Source: Spirochaetaceae bacterium
GTDB taxonomy: Bacteria; Spirochaetota; Spirochaetia; SZUA-6; Fen-1364
Direction of reading: 5' to 3'
NCBI GenBank assembly: GCA_003170115.1
Contig: PMZS01000068.1
Location: 1 to 7,305, forward strand
DNA length: 7,305 nucleotides
Shown: one piece after another, positions 5,822 through 7,305 of the stretch
Layout of the letters: each line of letters starts with the position of its first letter
Position numbering within the stretch: position 1 is the stretch's first letter
Translations under genes and position numbers: made by a program
The notes under the pieces: generated by a model
Databases searched by the model: none
Seen by the model: the letters and a program-made list of their open reading frames with translations, nothing else
Told to the model about the DNA's origin: nothing

Positions 5822-7051
5822 ATGCGCCGCATCGGCATTGAAAAGATCAACATCTACGGCAGTTCCCTCATCCTGGACCAGAAAAAACTGGCAGAGGCCA
5901 GGGACATGGACCCTCAGAAGGTGGTCGCGGATTTCCTGATCGATACGCGTTCGCTGAATCCCCTCTACGAGGACACGGTGACAATGGGAGCCAATGCGGC
6001 CGGCCCGCTGCTGGAGGGAGAGGACAGACAGGCCATCGGCATGCTGGTCGTCGGCACCGAGAGCTCGGTGGATTTCGGCAAGCCGATCAGCACCAATATC
6101 CACGGTGCCCTCGGGCTGCCTTCCCACGTGCGCAACTTCGAGACGAAACATGCATGCTACAGCGGCGTGGCCGCCCTGGACACGGCGCTCAATTGGGTCG
6201 CCTCGGGGCTGAATCGCGGACGCAAGGCCCTGGTCATCTCCACGGATTTCTCCCGGATGCACTTGAACGCCAAGGAAGAGTTCGTTCTTGGAGGAGTCGC
6301 CGCGGCCGCTCTCGTGAGCGAGGATCCCCGGGTGATTGAGTACGAGCTGTTGAAAAAAGGGACCTGGACCTCGGATGTGTACGACACTTTTCGACCCAGC
6401 GCGCGACATGAGGTGGGGAACAACGAGGTGAGCCTTTACACCTATCTCGATGCCCTGGAGGGCTCCTACCGCGATTTCGTGGAGGCGAGCGGCGAGGCCG
6501 TGGATTTTGACAGTTACTTCGCCCAGAACTGCTACCATACGCCCTTCCCGGGCATGGCCTTCCAGGCTCATCGCACCCTTCTCAACCTCGCGCGCCCGCG
6601 CACAAAGCCTGAGATTCGCGAAAGCTTCGTGCAGAAGGTGCAGCCCTCTTTGCTGTATGCCCGCCGTGTCGGCTCCACCTACGGGGCAAGCAACTTCCTC
6701 GGCATCTGTGGTATCGCAATGAGCGCCCAGGGCGTGAAGGCCGGGGACCGCATCGGCTTCTTCTCCTACGGATCCGGAGCAATCGGCGAGTTCTACAGCG
6801 GAAGGTTGTGCCCCGAGGCCCGGGAGGTCGTCGGCCGCATGGGCATCGACGAAAAGCTGGATGCGCGCCGCGAGGTGAGCGTGGAGGAGTACGAGACGAT
6901 CGAGAAGCTGCGGGAGCAGGCCATCGAGCAGCCCTGCTTCACACCCGACTTCTCTCTCCCCGAGGGCTGGTACAATCTGCACTATCGGGACAGGAAACGA
7001 CTCGTTCTCCGCCAAGTCAAGGACTTTTACCGCTCTTATGAGTGGAGTTAA
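5822..7051 (+). CDS. HMG-CoA synthase-like enzyme of the polyketide beta-branching type
   Basis: This 409-residue thiolase-fold enzyme is predicted to add an acetyl-type carbanion to the beta-keto group of a thioester, forming a 3-hydroxy-3-methylglutaryl-like branch. The catalytic Glu80 (VGTESSVD), nucleophile Cys112 (KHACYSGVAAL) and His239 (NCYHTPFPGM) are all present. The later motifs GSTYGASNFLGICG (284-297) and FFSYGSGAIGEFYSG (313-327) are also conserved. A C-terminal EVSVEEYETIEKLRE segment and the length of about 410 residues, rather than about 390, resemble PksG/CurD/TaC-type enzymes that work on ACP-bound chains more than mevalonate-pathway synthases. The ATG at 5822 has AAGGAG (5812-5817) 4 bases upstream, overlapping the reductase stop. 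The frame is open far upstream through the reductase and part of the ketosynthase, but that extension is coincidental. The following crotonase supports the beta-branching assignment. Confidence 0.9.
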   Translation: MRRIGIEKINIYGSSLILDQKKLAEARDMDPQKVVADFLIDTRSLNPLYEDTVTMGANAAGPLLEGEDRQAIGMLVVGTESSVDFGKPISTNIHGALGLPSHVRNFETKHACYSGVAALDTALNWVASGLNRGRKALVISTDFSRMHLNAKEEFVLGGVAAAALVSEDPRVIEYELLKKGTWTSDVYDTFRPSARHEVGNNEVSLYTYLDALEGSYRDFVEASGEAVDFDSYFAQNCYHTPFPGMAFQAHRTLLNLARPRTKPEIRESFVQKVQPSLLYARRVGSTYGASNFLGICGIAMSAQGVKAGDRIGFFSYGSGAIGEFYSGRLCPEAREVVGRMGIDEKLDARREVSVEEYETIEKLREQAIEQPCFTPDFSLPEGWYNLHYRDRKRLVLRQVKDFYRSYEWS

Positions 7052-7054
7052 CCG

Positions 7055-7305
7055 GTGGCGCTGATCGAGCAGTACCTGGACTCGCATGTCGCGGTGATCA
7101 CCCTGAACGACGGAAATCGCGGCAACCTGTTGAGCCCGGAAGGCCTGGAAGAGCTGGCAGCGGCCCTCGACCGGTCCCTGAATGACCCGCATGCGCGCGC
7201 CATTCTTCTCAGGTCCAATGGGCCGGCGTTCTGCCTCGGCATGGACCTGGCACGGTGGGCCGCGCCCTCGTCGCGGGCCTCCCAGACGGAAGCGAAGAAT
7301 GCGAT
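7055..7305 (+). CDS. Enoyl-CoA hydratase/crotonase (partial, N-terminal part)
   Basis: This crotonase-fold gene is truncated by the window edge; 83 residues are visible out of roughly 250-260 expected. It starts at GTG 7055, 3 bases after the HMG synthase stop, with GGAG (7044-7047) 7 bases upstream. The visible part has the family's first strands (VAVITLND), NRGNLLSPEGLEEL, and the oxyanion-hole segment FCLGMD at residues 59-64. In beta-branching cassettes ECH1 (PksH, CurE, TaX) dehydrates the HMG-like product and ECH2 decarboxylates it. FCLGMD resembles the ECH1 type, but the diagnostic catalytic residues lie beyond the edge. A general enoyl-CoA hydratase remains possible, though the context argues for a dedicated partner of the HMG synthase. 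Confidence 0.82.
   Translation, partial: MALIEQYLDSHVAVITLNDGNRGNLLSPEGLEELAAALDRSLNDPHARAILLRSNGPAFCLGMDLARWAAPSSRASQTEAKNA

Noticed and set aside
5801..7192. Long minus-strand open frame (463 codons) antisense to the HMG synthase
   Set aside because: It mirrors the codon structure of the GC-rich plus-strand gene, shows no recognisable domain, and the sense gene has all catalytic motifs.
1..7305. CRISPR array, tRNA, rRNA or insertion sequence
   Set aside because: No regularly spaced direct repeats, cloverleaf-like sequences, transposase motifs or terminal inverted repeats were seen on either strand.

Overview
The window is a GC-rich stretch from a diderm bacterium. Two predicted lipoproteins with clear lipoboxes, a signal-peptide-bearing outer-membrane beta-barrel and a YqjD/YqjE-type inner-membrane pair all point to a Gram-negative envelope. 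Most starts carry good Shine-Dalgarno (SD) sequences. The genus cannot be fixed from sequence alone. A spirochaete or a deltaproteobacterial-type lineage would fit, but that is a guess.

Left part (1-2402): a minus-strand pair encodes an omptin-like outer-membrane aspartyl protease (1097-2185) and, 11 bases downstream, a lipoprotein with seven propeller-like repeats (111-1085). The protease keeps the omptin catalytic Asp-Asp and Asp-His pairs and one of the two acidic S1-pocket residues, but is otherwise diverged. Middle part (2403-3569): a small plus-strand lipoprotein (2403-2816) faces a minus-strand two-gene unit. That unit encodes a YqjD/ElaB-like tail-anchored helical protein (3258-3569) and a YqjE-like two-helix membrane protein (2852-3220). 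A 7-bp hairpin with a GNRA-type loop lies between them. The 201-base divergent interval 3570-3770 holds a canonical G-quadruplex motif, a short perfect inverted repeat and a possible promoter for the right-hand operon.

Right part (3771 to the end): a very compact plus-strand operon has gaps of 3, 8 and 3 bases. It encodes a beta-ketoacyl synthase, an SDR 3-ketoacyl reductase, an HMG-CoA synthase-like enzyme and the start of an enoyl-CoA hydratase (crotonase) cut by the window edge. HMG synthase, crotonase and a free-standing ketosynthase are the hallmark of the polyketide beta-branching (isoprenoid-like alkylation) cassette, known from PksF/G/H/I, CurC/D/E and TaK/C/F/X. Two things are unusual here. 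The ketosynthase keeps its active-site Cys instead of the Ser of the decarboxylase version, and a FabG-like reductase is inserted between it and the HMG synthase. No polyketide megasynthase or ACP is visible in the window. The operon may therefore be a stand-alone pathway that elongates, reduces and beta-branches a thioester chain. This is the best candidate for an undescribed system, and that function is inference.
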